The notes: generated by a model from the letters alone, not told the origin. A DNA stretch of 17,346 nucleotides from JANNFX01 sp031380225 (GCA_031380225.1 JANNFX010000018.1:1-17346); one strand, 5' to 3'; counted from the stretch's first letter, positions 7,300 through 16,229 are shown. Made by a program: numbers and translations.

Positions 7300-7664
7300 C
7301 GGCCATCGCGGGTCGCCCCGCCTCCCTATATCCACAGCGGTTTCCCGAAGCGGCGTCAAAACCTTAATGCAGTGTCCTAGTGTGAGTTCGCGGCTTTCGT
7401 TAGTGGGGCGGGCATTAATCCGGTGGAAATCCACAACAAGCGCTGCCGGGCCGCGATCCCATCTTGGAACAGGCGTTAGGACCAAAGCGACCACTCACTT
7501 CATCGCATTTTAACCCCGATGGTTAAAGTCTGGGCTGGCACGCGGCTGGTTATAAGCCAGTGGCGCGCGAACCTAGTGGCAGACCCAGACCCCAAAATTG
7601 GGAACTGGCAGCTGCTACAACTCCCGGCGCTCCGGGACAATTTGGTCACGCGTAGAGTGAACTC
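7300..7664. other. Divergent intergenic region upstream of cckA
   Basis: 365 bases between the FliO-like gene (minus) and cckA (plus). It contains the 19-bp dyad at 7509-7527. The minus-strand frame stays open to 7494, so part of it could be coding if the FliO-like start is wrong. No convincing -35/-10 pair or small RNA was identified. Confidence 0.45.
7509..7527. promoter_or_regulatory. Inverted repeat TTTAACC-N5-GGTTAAA, operator candidate
   Basis: A perfect 7+7 bp dyad with spacer CCGAT, about 140 bases before the cckA start. It contains two TTAA half-sites, as in CtrA boxes, but separated by 9 bases instead of the canonical 7, so it is only CtrA-like. A regulator of cckA or of the divergent gene could bind here. 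Confidence 0.4.
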
Positions 7665-10259
7665 ATGCCTTTGCCCAACGGCGTAACGTCCCCGAATCAG
7701 ATAGTTTTCGAGTTTATGAAAGACACCTCACACCTGACACTGCTCGGCCCCGAGCCGATTTCGTTCGACGCGGCCACGCAAGCTAAGCACGCCCGCTATT
7801 TGCCGGTTGTGTCCGTTGTCGCAGCCACCGGCACCGTGATCCTGGCGCTCGTCGCCAGCCGCGCCGCCGAGCCTCTGTTATTGACGCTCTTGGCCTCACT
7901 GGCCATGCTCGGCGTATTTTTGCTGTTCGGGCTGATTGCCGGCAACATCCGCATTGGCGAGCGCATCGAGCGCGACGACCTGATCGCGGCGTTTGCGGAA
8001 ACATTCGACGCTGGTCTGCTGTTGACCAGCCGCAACGGCACGCTGCACTACGCCAATACAAAAGCCGCCGATATTCTGGGCCGCACACCTAGTGGCGAGC
8101 CTTTGCCGATCGAAGTGGCGTTTTCGGCCGCGCCAGCGTCATCTGAGGCACTGTTCCGGCTGACGCGCGCTGCCGCTCACGGACAACCGTGGCAGGAAGA
8201 TTTCGAATTGGTTCGTGCGGGTGCTGCGCCCCGTTTGATGCGCGTGTTGAGCCGGCCGGTCGCGATCCCTGGCCGCGAGCGCGAACTTGAGCCGCTGGTG
8301 TCTTGGACGATGTTCGACATTACCGAACAGCGTTCGCGTGAATTGGAAGCCATGGCGCGCCTCGAAAGTGCGCTCGGCTTCTACCAAAGCGCTCCAGTTG
8401 GATTTGTGTTCGCGGATGCATCGGGACACGTGCGCCATGCCAACGCAACATTCTTGAATTGGACCGGACGCGTTGCTCAGCAAACAGCGCTACGCCTGCG
8501 CCTTGCCGATTTCCTCCCCGTTGAATCGGTCCAGTCACTGCAATCGGCAACACTCGCAAATCCGCTTGAAGCCCAATCCTTCGACTTTGATGTCTCAGCC
8601 GCTGACGGGCGCTTGCTGGCAATGCGCCTTATCGTGCGCCGTGATCGCGAGGGCGGGTTGGCGATCGCCGCCATCAATCGCGGCACCAGTGCCATGCTGG
8701 CTGGCCAAGAAGGCGCCGAAATGCGCTTTGCGCGCCTGTTCCAATCGGCGCCGTTCGGCATTGCCGCTGTTGGATCTGATGGCCGGATCACGTCGGCCAA
8801 TGGGGCCTTCAACCGCATGACGCTCGAGGGCGCTGGTGGCATCGGCGATCATGCTTTGGACGTGCTGACGTTTGCCGCCGAGCCGCAGACAAAAAAAGAT
8901 TTCAGCGAAGCGATGCGGCGTGCCATTGGCGGCAACTCAAATCCGGCGCCACTCGACATTACAACGGGCGCGAACAACGATACGTCGCGCCGGGTATATG
9001 TCAGCTCGCTGGCCCAGGGCCGTACTGATCGCGAAGCAGCCATTGTGTTCGTGCTCGACGCGACCGAGCAAAAAGTACTCGAGGCTAAGTTTACCCAAAG
9101 CTCGAAGATGGAAGCGGTTGGCCAGCTTGCCGGCGGTATCGCGCATGACTTCAATAACGTGCTGACGGCGATCATTGGCCGCGCCGATATGCTGCTGCAA
9201 ATGCATAGGCCGTCAGACCCAGCCCACAAGGATATTCAGTCGATCCAGAATAGCGCCCTGCGCGCCGCCGAAATGGTACGGCAGCTGTTGTCGTTCTCGC
9301 GCCGTCAGCCTTTACAGGCTGAGCCTTTGCAGATCGGCGAGTTGTTGACTGATAACCTCGAAATGCTGCGATCCGCGGCCAGCGAAAAGGTCGAGGTCAA
9401 AACCGAACCGAGCCGCGATCTTTGGTACGTCAATGTTGACGCAAACGAACTCAAGCGTGCAATCGTCAACTTGGCAACGAATGCCGGACACGCCATGGCG
9501 AACGGCGGCCGTTTGACCATCCGCACCAGTAACGTCACCGAACGGCAAAGCCAAAAACTTGGCCATCATGGCATGGTGGTCGGTGAGTACGTGCTGATTG
9601 AAGCCGAAGACACCGGCACCGGCATGAGCGCCGAAGTCCGTGCCAAAATTTTCGAGCCGTTTTTCACGACCAAAGCTGTTGGCAAGGGCACCGGTCTCGG
9701 ATTGTCGAATGTTTACGGCATCGTCAAGCAGTCCGGCGGCTACATCTACTGCAACAGCGAGCTCGGCCGCGGCACCACGTTCCTGATCTATCTGCCGCGG
9801 TACATTCCTGAGAATGAGGGCGAGATGATCGCCATCAAGGTGCGCGAAAAGGAAAAGAAGAAGAAGGAAAAGTCGGCCGATCTGACCGGCACCGGGCGCG
9901 TCTTGCTGGTCGAGGACGAAGACGATGTGCGTTCAATTGCGGTCCGTGCGTTGCGGCGCCAGGGTTATGAGGTCCTCGAGGCTTCAAGCGGTCTTGATGC
10001 TTTGGATGTAGTGGCAGCGAGTAGCGGCAAGATCGATATTATCGTCTCCGACGTTGTCATGCCGGAAATGGACGGGCCAACGATGGCCAAGGAACTTAGG
10101 CTGCAGTATCCGGATGTGAAGATCATCTTCGTATCAGGCTTCCCGCGCGAAGCTTTTGACGGCACGCTCGATAAGGATCAGCAATTCGCATTCCTGCCGA
10201 AGCCGTTCACGCTGCCGCAATTGGCCGCTAAGGTGAAAGAGACGTTGCAAGGCGCGTAA
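7665..10259 (+). CDS. cckA: CckA-type hybrid sensor histidine kinase
   Basis: 864 residues. Two membrane helices (about 46-66 and 70-92) are followed by PAS-like regions (about 105-225, 230-340 and 350-470). The dimerisation/phosphoacceptor domain carries QLAGGIAHDFNN with His494. The ATPase domain has NLATNAGHAM (N box), EDTGTGM (G1, Asp649), FEPFFTTK and GTGLGLSNVYGIV. After a Lys-rich linker (726-736) comes a receiver domain with acidic pocket VEDEDD, phosphoacceptor Asp796 in SDVVMP, and Lys846 in LPKPF. This order and these motifs are typical of CckA, the kinase that feeds phosphate through ChpT to CtrA and CpdR to control cell cycle and motility in alphaproteobacteria. Kinase and phosphatase modes switch with c-di-GMP and DivL; DivL is not nearby. 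The start is either ATG 7665 or the in-frame ATG 7716; neither has a strong ribosome site. Confidence 0.9.
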   Translation: MPLPNGVTSPNQIVFEFMKDTSHLTLLGPEPISFDAATQAKHARYLPVVSVVAATGTVILALVASRAAEPLLLTLLASLAMLGVFLLFGLIAGNIRIGERIERDDLIAAFAETFDAGLLLTSRNGTLHYANTKAADILGRTPSGEPLPIEVAFSAAPASSEALFRLTRAAAHGQPWQEDFELVRAGAAPRLMRVLSRPVAIPGRERELEPLVSWTMFDITEQRSRELEAMARLESALGFYQSAPVGFVFADASGHVRHANATFLNWTGRVAQQTALRLRLADFLPVESVQSLQSATLANPLEAQSFDFDVSAADGRLLAMRLIVRRDREGGLAIAAINRGTSAMLAGQEGAEMRFARLFQSAPFGIAAVGSDGRITSANGAFNRMTLEGAGGIGDHALDVLTFAAEPQTKKDFSEAMRRAIGGNSNPAPLDITTGANNDTSRRVYVSSLAQGRTDREAAIVFVLDATEQKVLEAKFTQSSKMEAVGQLAGGIAHDFNNVLTAIIGRADMLLQMHRPSDPAHKDIQSIQNSALRAAEMVRQLLSFSRRQPLQAEPLQIGELLTDNLEMLRSAASEKVEVKTEPSRDLWYVNVDANELKRAIVNLATNAGHAMANGGRLTIRTSNVTERQSQKLGHHGMVVGEYVLIEAEDTGTGMSAEVRAKIFEPFFTTKAVGKGTGLGLSNVYGIVKQSGGYIYCNSELGRGTTFLIYLPRYIPENEGEMIAIKVREKEKKKKEKSADLTGTGRVLLVEDEDDVRSIAVRALRRQGYEVLEASSGLDALDVVAASSGKIDIIVSDVVMPEMDGPTMAKELRLQYPDVKIIFVSGFPREAFDGTLDKDQQFAFLPKPFTLPQLAAKVKETLQGA

Positions 10260-10344
10260 TACTCCCCGCCAGGCGGTTGTCATTGCCGCGCGCCCAATCC
10301 GCGTGCCATACGGTGATGCTCTGACACTGTAAGGAGATGCGCGC

Positions 10345-11349
10345 ATGAATGCCTTCGAGTTGACCGGCGGCTTTGGCATCGACAAATTGCAGCTTGTAGA
10401 GCGCGATCAGCCAACGCCCGGTCCCGGGCAAGTGCTGGTCAAGATGAGCGCCTGGTCGCTTAACTATCGCGATCTGATGGTGGTCAGAGGCACTTATAAT
10501 CCAAAGCTGTCTCTGCCGTTCGTGACGCTATCTGACGGTGTTGGAGAGGTCGTTGCACTTGGATCAGGTGTGACGCGGGTTGCCGTTGGCCAGCGCGTCG
10601 CCGGAGCCTTCATGCCGGCCTGGATTGATGGTGAGTGCGATGCGGTCAAATCGAACAGCGCGCTTGGCGCCGCGCGGCCGGGCTTGGCTGCTGACTATAC
10701 AGTTATGGATGCCGGCGGCATTGTCAGTATTCCTGATCACCTGACCAATGAAGAAGCGGCGGCGTTGCCGTGCGCTGCTGTTACGGCGTGGCACGCACTG
10801 ATGACGGCTGGTGATCTCAAGGCCACTGATACTGTGCTGGTTCAAGGCACCGGCGGCGTGTCGATCTTCGCGCTGCAGTTCGCAAAAGCTCTGGGTGCCC
10901 GCGTGATCGCGACATCGAGCAGCGACGAAAAACTGGTTCGTGTCCGCGCCATGGGCGCCGACGAAACTATCAATTATAAAACCACACCGGCATGGGGCAA
11001 GCGCGTGCTTGAATTGACCGGCGGCCGCGGCGTTGATCACGTTGTCGAAGTCGGCGGCGCCGGTACGTTGCCGCAATCGATGACGGCGGTCCGCATAGCC
11101 GGCCGCATCAGCCTGATCGGTGTGTTGACGGGGGGCGAGGTCAATCCGATTCCGCTGCTGATGAAGAGCATCACGCTCCAAGGAATTTTCGTCGGCAGCC
11201 GCACTATGTTCGAAGATATGAACCGGAGTATTGCCAAGCATCAGATGCGCCCAGTGATCGACCGCGTGTTCGCATTTGCAGATTACCAATCAGCCCTGCG
11301 CCATCTCGAAAGTGGAGCGCATTTTGGCAAGGTCGTAATGAAGGCGTGA
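10345..11349 (+). CDS. MDR-family NAD(P)-dependent alcohol dehydrogenase / quinone oxidoreductase
   Basis: 334 residues; the ATG at 10345 has TAAGGAGA 7 bases upstream. The GroES-like N-terminal half has NYRD at 40-43, followed by the RGTY stretch typical of the quinone-oxidoreductase branch. The Rossmann part has VLVQGTGGVSIFALQ (164-178) and GARVIAT, with GADETINY before the second half. The catalytic zinc cysteine of classic alcohol dehydrogenases is replaced (TLSDGVGEVV), and no four-cysteine structural zinc lobe is visible. It is therefore probably a zinc-independent NADPH reductase of quinones or enals; the substrate is not predictable. It follows cckA by 85 bases in the same direction without an obvious strong terminator and ends just before the large inverted repeat at 11377. 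Confidence 0.88.
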   Translation: MNAFELTGGFGIDKLQLVERDQPTPGPGQVLVKMSAWSLNYRDLMVVRGTYNPKLSLPFVTLSDGVGEVVALGSGVTRVAVGQRVAGAFMPAWIDGECDAVKSNSALGAARPGLAADYTVMDAGGIVSIPDHLTNEEAAALPCAAVTAWHALMTAGDLKATDTVLVQGTGGVSIFALQFAKALGARVIATSSSDEKLVRVRAMGADETINYKTTPAWGKRVLELTGGRGVDHVVEVGGAGTLPQSMTAVRIAGRISLIGVLTGGEVNPIPLLMKSITLQGIFVGSRTMFEDMNRSIAKHQMRPVIDRVFAFADYQSALRHLESGAHFGKVVMKA

Positions 11350-11376
11350 GCGCTGGACAGGCTTTCCGCTCAGAAC

Positions 11377-11468
11377 CGTAGGTCGGGTAGAAGCGAAGCG
11401 AGACCCGACAAAGCCTCTCTTTTGATAGACTGTGTCGGGTCTCGCGAAGTCGCTCTACCCGACCTACG
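11377..11468. repeat. Large intergenic inverted repeat, probable bidirectional terminator
   Basis: Left arm 11377-11410 (CGTAGGTCGGGTAGAAGC...) and right arm 11433-11468 (...CTACCCGACCTACG) pair over about 34 bases with a small bulge where GCGAAGC meets GCGAAGTCGC. The loop is 22 bases. It lies between the convergent MDR gene and the 1135-residue protein gene. Short elements of this GTAGGTCGGGT type are dispersed in many proteobacterial genomes. It is not related to the GGGGTCAGACCCC repeats at 15751-17035. Confidence 0.8.
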
Positions 11469-11475
11469 ATAAGTC

Positions 11476-14400
11476 CTAATTCAGCCTCGGCTTACCATCG
11501 CCTTTGCGGGCAGGGCGGAACACTTGCGGGATGTCGTCGTCTGACGCTGCGAGCAGTGTCTCTTCGACGAGCGAACGCCACGCCAAAGCATCCGAGGGAT
11601 CAAGCTCGGGAAGACTGTGTTCGATCACGCGCAGGCGTTCTAACAAAGGCTGCTCGCCAGCGGCCTGACCGTCATCGGGCGCGGCTGCGGCTTCGAGGTC
11701 AGCGATCAGATGCTGGACAAGTCCGAACTCCGGCAATTGCAACAACAAGGGTTCGGCCTTGAACACTTCCTGGCGCACCATGTTCAATATAGCGGCCTGT
11801 TCATTGCCGGCGGTTGCGCCGTCAAGCAGCTGGGCGTGAATGTCATCAAGCTGCACGGTCAACTGGCGCTGCTTGTCACGCATGGTCGAGGCGACGCCCG
11901 TGTGTTGGTGAGCGTGAACGAGGAGCGCGTTCCAGCAATCGGCAGCCGCCTCGCGTGCCGGTTCATTGGTTATGGCGAACTGCAGTTCGGCGCCGTCGAG
12001 GCCAAGACTATTGATAAACTCAACCAAGTATTCGCGAGCCAACCGTTCGTGATCGCGCGCGGCGGTTTGCTTTGGCGTCGCGCCTTTCGCAGGGGCTGTC
12101 AGACGTGGCGTTTGATCGACGGCGCCTTTGCCTTCGAGGCTGTCACGATGATCTTTCAAGGCGCCGCCAAACTTCGGCGCTTCTGGAACGCTGCCCTTGA
12201 GTTTCTCGCGGCTGGAAATTTCAGGCTGCCAACCGGCGGCCTTCGGTGATGACGCCGACAGCCGCGCCAGTGTGCGGTAGAATTCCTTATGGACTTCGTA
12301 GTCGTCGCTCTTGTCATTCGGATGAGTGCCTTGGCGGGAGAAACCAGCTGCTGTTCCGGCGTTGATCGCGCGGCGCACGATCGGAAGATGGAATGCCGGA
12401 ACATCCGACATCATGATCAGCGACGAATATCCGCCGTCACGTTCCGAAACCGGCGTGACGTGGTTGAGCACGAGATCAGCTGCGGCGCCAACATCCGGCT
12501 GCAAGGCAACGGCGAGTGTCGAACGCAACTCGGCGAGGCGCACCTGGCCGTCGTCAGCTTCGAACGCATTTTTAGCGACAACAGACAGGAACTCAAACAC
12601 TTCCGGGCGCACCAAATAGCGCTCTGGACGCAGTGAATCCCGCTCAACACCTCCAATTGCAGCGGCTGCGTTCAAAACCTTTAGAACGCGCGACCGGCCA
12701 GCGGCGTCATGCGGTGGAACAATGACTTCCTGAGTGTAGCCGTTGATCGACGTGATCGGATGCATGGCTTCAAGCGTCGCGGTTGCGGTTTCAAACGTAT
12801 CCGGCAGCAAAGCGTTCTCGATAATGGCCTCCAGCTGCTCGGCCGTGCGGGCTTTCGGGCTCGGCATGTCTGACAGCGGCGAGCGAATTGCGTTGGCGCC
12901 GAACAGGCCCGAAAGGAACACGAGCAAGTCGATGGCAATGGCGATTGCGAGGGCTAAATATGCAAGCCGGTTGCCATCGCCGAAGGCGTTCCAGGTGACG
13001 ACAAAGCGATGAGCCTTGTCGTCGCGATTGAGTTCCATGACGTTGATCTTGGTGCGCAGCTGGCCGGTTTCGGCTGCCGGTAGACCGCTATCGGCGAGAC
13101 ATTTGCGGGCAAAGCCAAACAACGCGTCGGCCGATTGATGTTGATTGAGCTTGTCGCCACCCGCACAGCCTTCGGCAAAGATGACGCCGCCGCGGTCGAG
13201 GGCAAACACAGCGCTGGCCGCTTCAACAGCTTGCTTGGGATCACAATCGATGCCGCTCACTCTTTTCTTCGTTTCAGGCGTCGCGGTCAGCATCGCGCCC
13301 ATGATCTGGCTGCACATTTTCTGCACATCGGACAACCGGGCTTCCGATGGCTTCTGGCGGAAGTCGACGCGGGCCTGTTCGAACATTGGCAACATGCGTG
13401 CCGCATCAATCGGCTTGGCACCATCTGTCGTGGTGTTGGCCGCCGTTGTCATTGAGATGCGCTGAGTTGCGGTTGTTTCCTCGCCTTTGAGTTTGGCCAA
13501 ATCGCCATCGACGGCGGCCAGTTCGCGCTCGATTTGCGCAATGCGGGTCTCAACCAAGTCGAGGCGCTTTTTGGCGTCCTTCACGCGCTCGTCGCCAATC
13601 TTGAAATAGTCTTGCAGCTTGGCAAGTTCGCTGATGCGCTGGCGCCAAATCGGGCCGCGGCCTTCCTTCAGCGTGCCTTCGACACCCTTGTCTTCGGCCA
13701 TGGCTTCGACGCGTTTGCCATCGATTTCCTTTGAGCGCGAGTCGAGTTCGGTTTTCTTTTCGGCGTATTCGGCGGCGAGTGTTGGACGGTCGGCTTTGAT
13801 GCGCGACAACTCATCGGTCAGCGACAATTTCTTTGAGGCTAGTCCGGCTTGTCCGCTTTGGGCCGAGACAATGCGCTCTTGCTGGGCGGCGACGGCGCGG
13901 TTGCGCGCTTCGGCTTCGTTTTGGAGGAAGCGCTCAACCTCGCCTTCGCTTTCCTTGGCGGACTTGGCCAGGTTTGCGAGCTGCGTATCGTAAGCGATCC
14001 AGCCTTCGGCGCTGAAGAGTTCTTCGGCGGTTGTTACTTGGCGGCTGCCAATTGTGCCGCCAATATCCGCGACAATACCAGCGACTTGATTCTGTGCCCT
14101 CAATTCGGCGGCGCGCACACGCTCACTTTGCGGGAAGATGGCAGAGAACAAGCTGTCGAATGAGAAGAAGACCGATGTTGCCATACAGCCAAGGAACATC
14201 ACCCACAGGATCGAGTTTTTGAAAATGATGCGCGAGCTTTGCACATAGGGTTGCACGAGGTCCCACTGGAAAGCTGAGATCAACGCCAGCGCGCCGATGG
14301 CGAGCGCAATGTAGACCAGTTTATCGCTGTATTCGGTCAACAAAGGCGTGCCGAAAAGTGCGAAGGCAAGCAGCGCGGCTAGGATCACGAACCCGCCCAA

Positions 14401-14883
14401 CATGCCAGCGACCAATTGCGTACGGCGGCTGAGGCCCGTGCTATCGGGCCGGGTTTGGCTCATGCCGGTGGCAAAACTCTCGCCGATCAACCAGGCGATG
14501 ATCAGCATCACGCCTTGGATGCCAAATGTAATCAACAGCGACAGCGTGGCTTCGCCGGTGAAGTTCCGCATCCCGTCCCAGGTCGTGTAACCCGAGGCCA
14601 AAGATAGGGCGATGCCGGTGGCGCCGAGCAGCGCAAGCCGCCAATTGGTCAGCGCAGCATCGCGAATGGCGGCCCGCAGTGAGCGGCCGGTTTCAGTGAA
14701 AAACATGAATGCTGTAGACAGCGACAGGAATGCCAATAAGCCAGCCGTGTTAGGCAGGATTGCGGAGCCTAAGCGCTGCAACCCCTCCAAGACCGAATAT
14801 GCGGTTGAGGCATCAGGCAAACTCGAAGCATCCGGAAGCGATTGCCCGATCGCATCCGCGGTAGCCTTAACGTCCCAACCCAT
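11476..14883 (-). CDS. Large multi-membrane coiled-coil protein of unknown function
   Basis: 1135 residues from the ATG at 14883, chosen because GGAAGGG lies 6 bases upstream; the frame extends to 15018 but without a comparable ribosome site. An N-terminal cluster of about six membrane helices (roughly 46-62, 83-100, 112-133, 158-177, 190-207, 225-243) is followed by a long charged helical region with coiled-coil character (about 305-475). Then comes a segment with four cysteines (524, 547, 573, 595), a further membrane helix (about 641-662), and a soluble C-terminal part of about 470 residues that is helical and acidic at the end. Cysteine spacing suggests the middle part might be periplasmic, but the number of helices before it makes the topology ambiguous. 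No enzyme motif or known domain was recognised. It is convergent with the MDR gene and divergent from zur. A structural or stress-sensing envelope role would be a guess. Confidence 0.85.
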   Translation of the reverse strand: MGWDVKATADAIGQSLPDASSLPDASTAYSVLEGLQRLGSAILPNTAGLLAFLSLSTAFMFFTETGRSLRAAIRDAALTNWRLALLGATGIALSLASGYTTWDGMRNFTGEATLSLLITFGIQGVMLIIAWLIGESFATGMSQTRPDSTGLSRRTQLVAGMLGGFVILAALLAFALFGTPLLTEYSDKLVYIALAIGALALISAFQWDLVQPYVQSSRIIFKNSILWVMFLGCMATSVFFSFDSLFSAIFPQSERVRAAELRAQNQVAGIVADIGGTIGSRQVTTAEELFSAEGWIAYDTQLANLAKSAKESEGEVERFLQNEAEARNRAVAAQQERIVSAQSGQAGLASKKLSLTDELSRIKADRPTLAAEYAEKKTELDSRSKEIDGKRVEAMAEDKGVEGTLKEGRGPIWRQRISELAKLQDYFKIGDERVKDAKKRLDLVETRIAQIERELAAVDGDLAKLKGEETTATQRISMTTAANTTTDGAKPIDAARMLPMFEQARVDFRQKPSEARLSDVQKMCSQIMGAMLTATPETKKRVSGIDCDPKQAVEAASAVFALDRGGVIFAEGCAGGDKLNQHQSADALFGFARKCLADSGLPAAETGQLRTKINVMELNRDDKAHRFVVTWNAFGDGNRLAYLALAIAIAIDLLVFLSGLFGANAIRSPLSDMPSPKARTAEQLEAIIENALLPDTFETATATLEAMHPITSINGYTQEVIVPPHDAAGRSRVLKVLNAAAAIGGVERDSLRPERYLVRPEVFEFLSVVAKNAFEADDGQVRLAELRSTLAVALQPDVGAAADLVLNHVTPVSERDGGYSSLIMMSDVPAFHLPIVRRAINAGTAAGFSRQGTHPNDKSDDYEVHKEFYRTLARLSASSPKAAGWQPEISSREKLKGSVPEAPKFGGALKDHRDSLEGKGAVDQTPRLTAPAKGATPKQTAARDHERLAREYLVEFINSLGLDGAELQFAITNEPAREAAADCWNALLVHAHQHTGVASTMRDKQRQLTVQLDDIHAQLLDGATAGNEQAAILNMVRQEVFKAEPLLLQLPEFGLVQHLIADLEAAAAPDDGQAAGEQPLLERLRVIEHSLPELDPSDALAWRSLVEETLLAASDDDIPQVFRPARKGDGKPRLN

Positions 14884-15201
14884 TATCAGCCCTTCCAGTG
14901 AGCGCGCTCCCGAGGAGGCACCATCGCCGGCGTCAAAAATTCCGCTTGCCGGACCAAATGTGTTTGGACACGACGGCAGTTTCCACTCGATCATGCCATG
15001 GTGACTTAGAGGCAACAATGGGGCAGGGGCCGGCGTATGACGTTGATTTAATATCCGTGAGAACGACGGAATCGACCGGCGTTAGACACCTTAACATATG
15101 TAATAACGTTACAGCAGGGCAAGTGGTTTAGCGCTTGTTTTTTCAGTGAAATTTGGTGCCTACGGCAACTGTAGCGGTATACCATTCCGCTTCAAGCTGG
15201 T
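14884..15201. other. Divergent intergenic region between the large membrane protein gene and zur
   Basis: 318 bases. The part to 15018 could encode an N-terminal extension of the large protein but lacks a ribosome site. An AT-rich patch at 15091-15113 contains TAACGTTA and an imperfect dyad (AACATATGT/AATAACGTT) that faintly resembles alphaproteobacterial Zur boxes. A weak minus-strand promoter (TTGCCC at 15117-15122 with TATGTT near 15093-15098) overlaps it. ATACCA and TGGTAT flank 13 bases just before the zur start. Confidence 0.4.
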
Positions 15202-15744
15202 ATGATCAAGGCCCCGAACATCTCAAAACTGAGCACCCCGATGGCCGCCGTTCCTGCCCGAGCCCCGTTTGCCGCGCCCGATAAAAATGACGGTAAGCGT
15301 CTGACGCAAATGATGGAACGGGCCGAAGCCGCCTTTGATCTCAAAGAGTTACGCTTCACCAAACTGCGCCAGCAGGTGTTTGGCGAAATTGCTGCCACCC
15401 ACGCTTCCATTGGCGCCTATGAGATCATGGCCCGCATGGCTGAAAAGGGCACACGCGTGGCGCCGATTTCGGTCTATCGCGCCATTGACGCGTTGCTGGA
15501 CGTCGGGCTCATCCACCGTCTCGAAAGCAAAAATGCGTTCTTTGCCTGCCGCCGTGCTGACCACACAAGTACAGGCCGGCGCCCGATTTTTCTGTCTTGC
15601 GAAAGTTGTGGCACGGTCGGCGAAGTCGACGGCCAGGATATTTTCGATCTGACTGACGAACGCGCCCGCTCCATCGGCTTCACGCCGCGGATAAAGTTCG
15701 TCGAAATCCAGGGCATGTGCCCAAGGTGCGCGGAGAAGAAGTGA
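15202..15744 (+). CDS. zur: Fur-family zinc uptake regulator Zur
   Basis: 180 residues. After an N-terminal tail of about 30 residues, the winged-helix domain contains RFTKLRQQVF, GAYEIMARM and APISVYRAIDALLDVGLIHRLES (the recognition helix and hinge), a pattern characteristic of Zur rather than Fur. The structural zinc site is CESC (133, 136) and CPRC (173, 176). Candidate regulatory zinc ligands are His105, Cys116, His121 and Glu141. Family knowledge: zinc-loaded dimers repress znuABC and other zinc-saving genes. Neither znuABC nor ribosomal paralogs lie in the window, so targets are elsewhere. The ATG at 15202 lacks a ribosome site; in-frame ATGs at 15241 and 15310 are alternatives and would remove part of the unconserved tail. 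Its stop is directly followed by repeat copy R1, which probably ends transcription. Confidence 0.88.
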   Translation: MIKAPNISKLSTPMAAVPARAPFAAPDKNDGKRLTQMMERAEAAFDLKELRFTKLRQQVFGEIAATHASIGAYEIMARMAEKGTRVAPISVYRAIDALLDVGLIHRLESKNAFFACRRADHTSTGRRPIFLSCESCGTVGEVDGQDIFDLTDERARSIGFTPRIKFVEIQGMCPRCAEKK

Positions 15745-15750
15745 GGTGTA

Positions 15751-15817
15751 GCGGGTCAGACCCCTCACACGATTGGTCCAGTTTTAATTCGAACTTTCTT
15801 GTGAGGGGTCAGACCCC
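15751..15817 (+). repeat. REP-like palindromic repeat, copy R1
   Basis: Left arm GGGTCAGACCCCTCACACGA (15753-15772) and right arm TCTTGTGAGGGGTCAGACCC (15798-15816) can pair, and each holds the mini-palindrome GGGGTCAGACCCC. The centre carries GGTCCAGTT and TCGAACTTTC. It lies between the convergent zur and XRE genes, where it can act as a two-way terminator. Confidence 0.85.
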
Positions 15818-15868
15818 AATGTGATGGTGCAAACACTGGTATGCGGCTGCGCCGCAAAGGTGGCATCT

Positions 15869-16186
15869 CTACGCGATTGCATCCAGCCCTTTATGCTTAA
15901 CCAGTGATAATAACTTGATGGCCGCGCCGGATGGTTTGCGCTCGCCGCGCTCCCATTGCGAAATCAGCGTCACGGGCACGTTAAGATAGTGCGCGAAGAC
16001 TTTCTGGCTGACGCCATCGCGCTCGCGCAGTGTCACGATTTGGCGCGCGGTCAATTTTTCAGCCACAGTCAGGCAGCGCTCGTCGAACTCGCGCATTGTC
16101 GTTTTGTCGACAAGGCCAATGCGATGCAACCCTTCCACAGTCTCGTGCAGAGCCGCGCGCAGATCACTCTTGTATTTCTTCGTCAT
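15869..16186 (-). CDS. HigA/NadS-like XRE-family antitoxin-type regulator
   Basis: 105 residues from the ATG at 16186, with GGGAGA about 9 bases upstream; the frame continues into repeat R2, which is not coding. N-terminal helices (1-45) include MREFDERCL, a signature of the HigA/NadS antitoxin group. A helix-turn-helix follows: LTARQIVTLRERDGVSQKVF, then YLNVPVTLISQWERGERKPSG (46-87) and the closing KLLSLVKHKGLDAI. Family knowledge: these antitoxins bind a RelE/HigB-type ribonuclease encoded just upstream and repress their operon. Here no toxin ORF is found upstream; the 117 bases before the next gene are filled by repeat copy R2. It may be a leftover antitoxin or a stand-alone regulator. 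It is convergent with zur. Confidence 0.82.
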   Translation of the reverse strand: MTKKYKSDLRAALHETVEGLHRIGLVDKTTMREFDERCLTVAEKLTARQIVTLRERDGVSQKVFAHYLNVPVTLISQWERGERKPSGAAIKLLSLVKHKGLDAIA

Positions 16187-16229
16187 CACACGCGATCTCC
16201 CAAAGCTCTTCGTTTGCGACGGCCATTCT

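Noticed and set aside
7510..7526. CtrA box (TTAA-N7-TTAA) upstream of cckA
   Set aside because: The spacer is 9 bases, not 7, so it is kept only as a generic dyad.
10564..11289. Minus-strand ORF of 241 residues opposite the MDR gene
   Set aside because: His/Gln/Arg-rich composition typical of antisense frames; the opposite strand has a complete, recognisable oxidoreductase.
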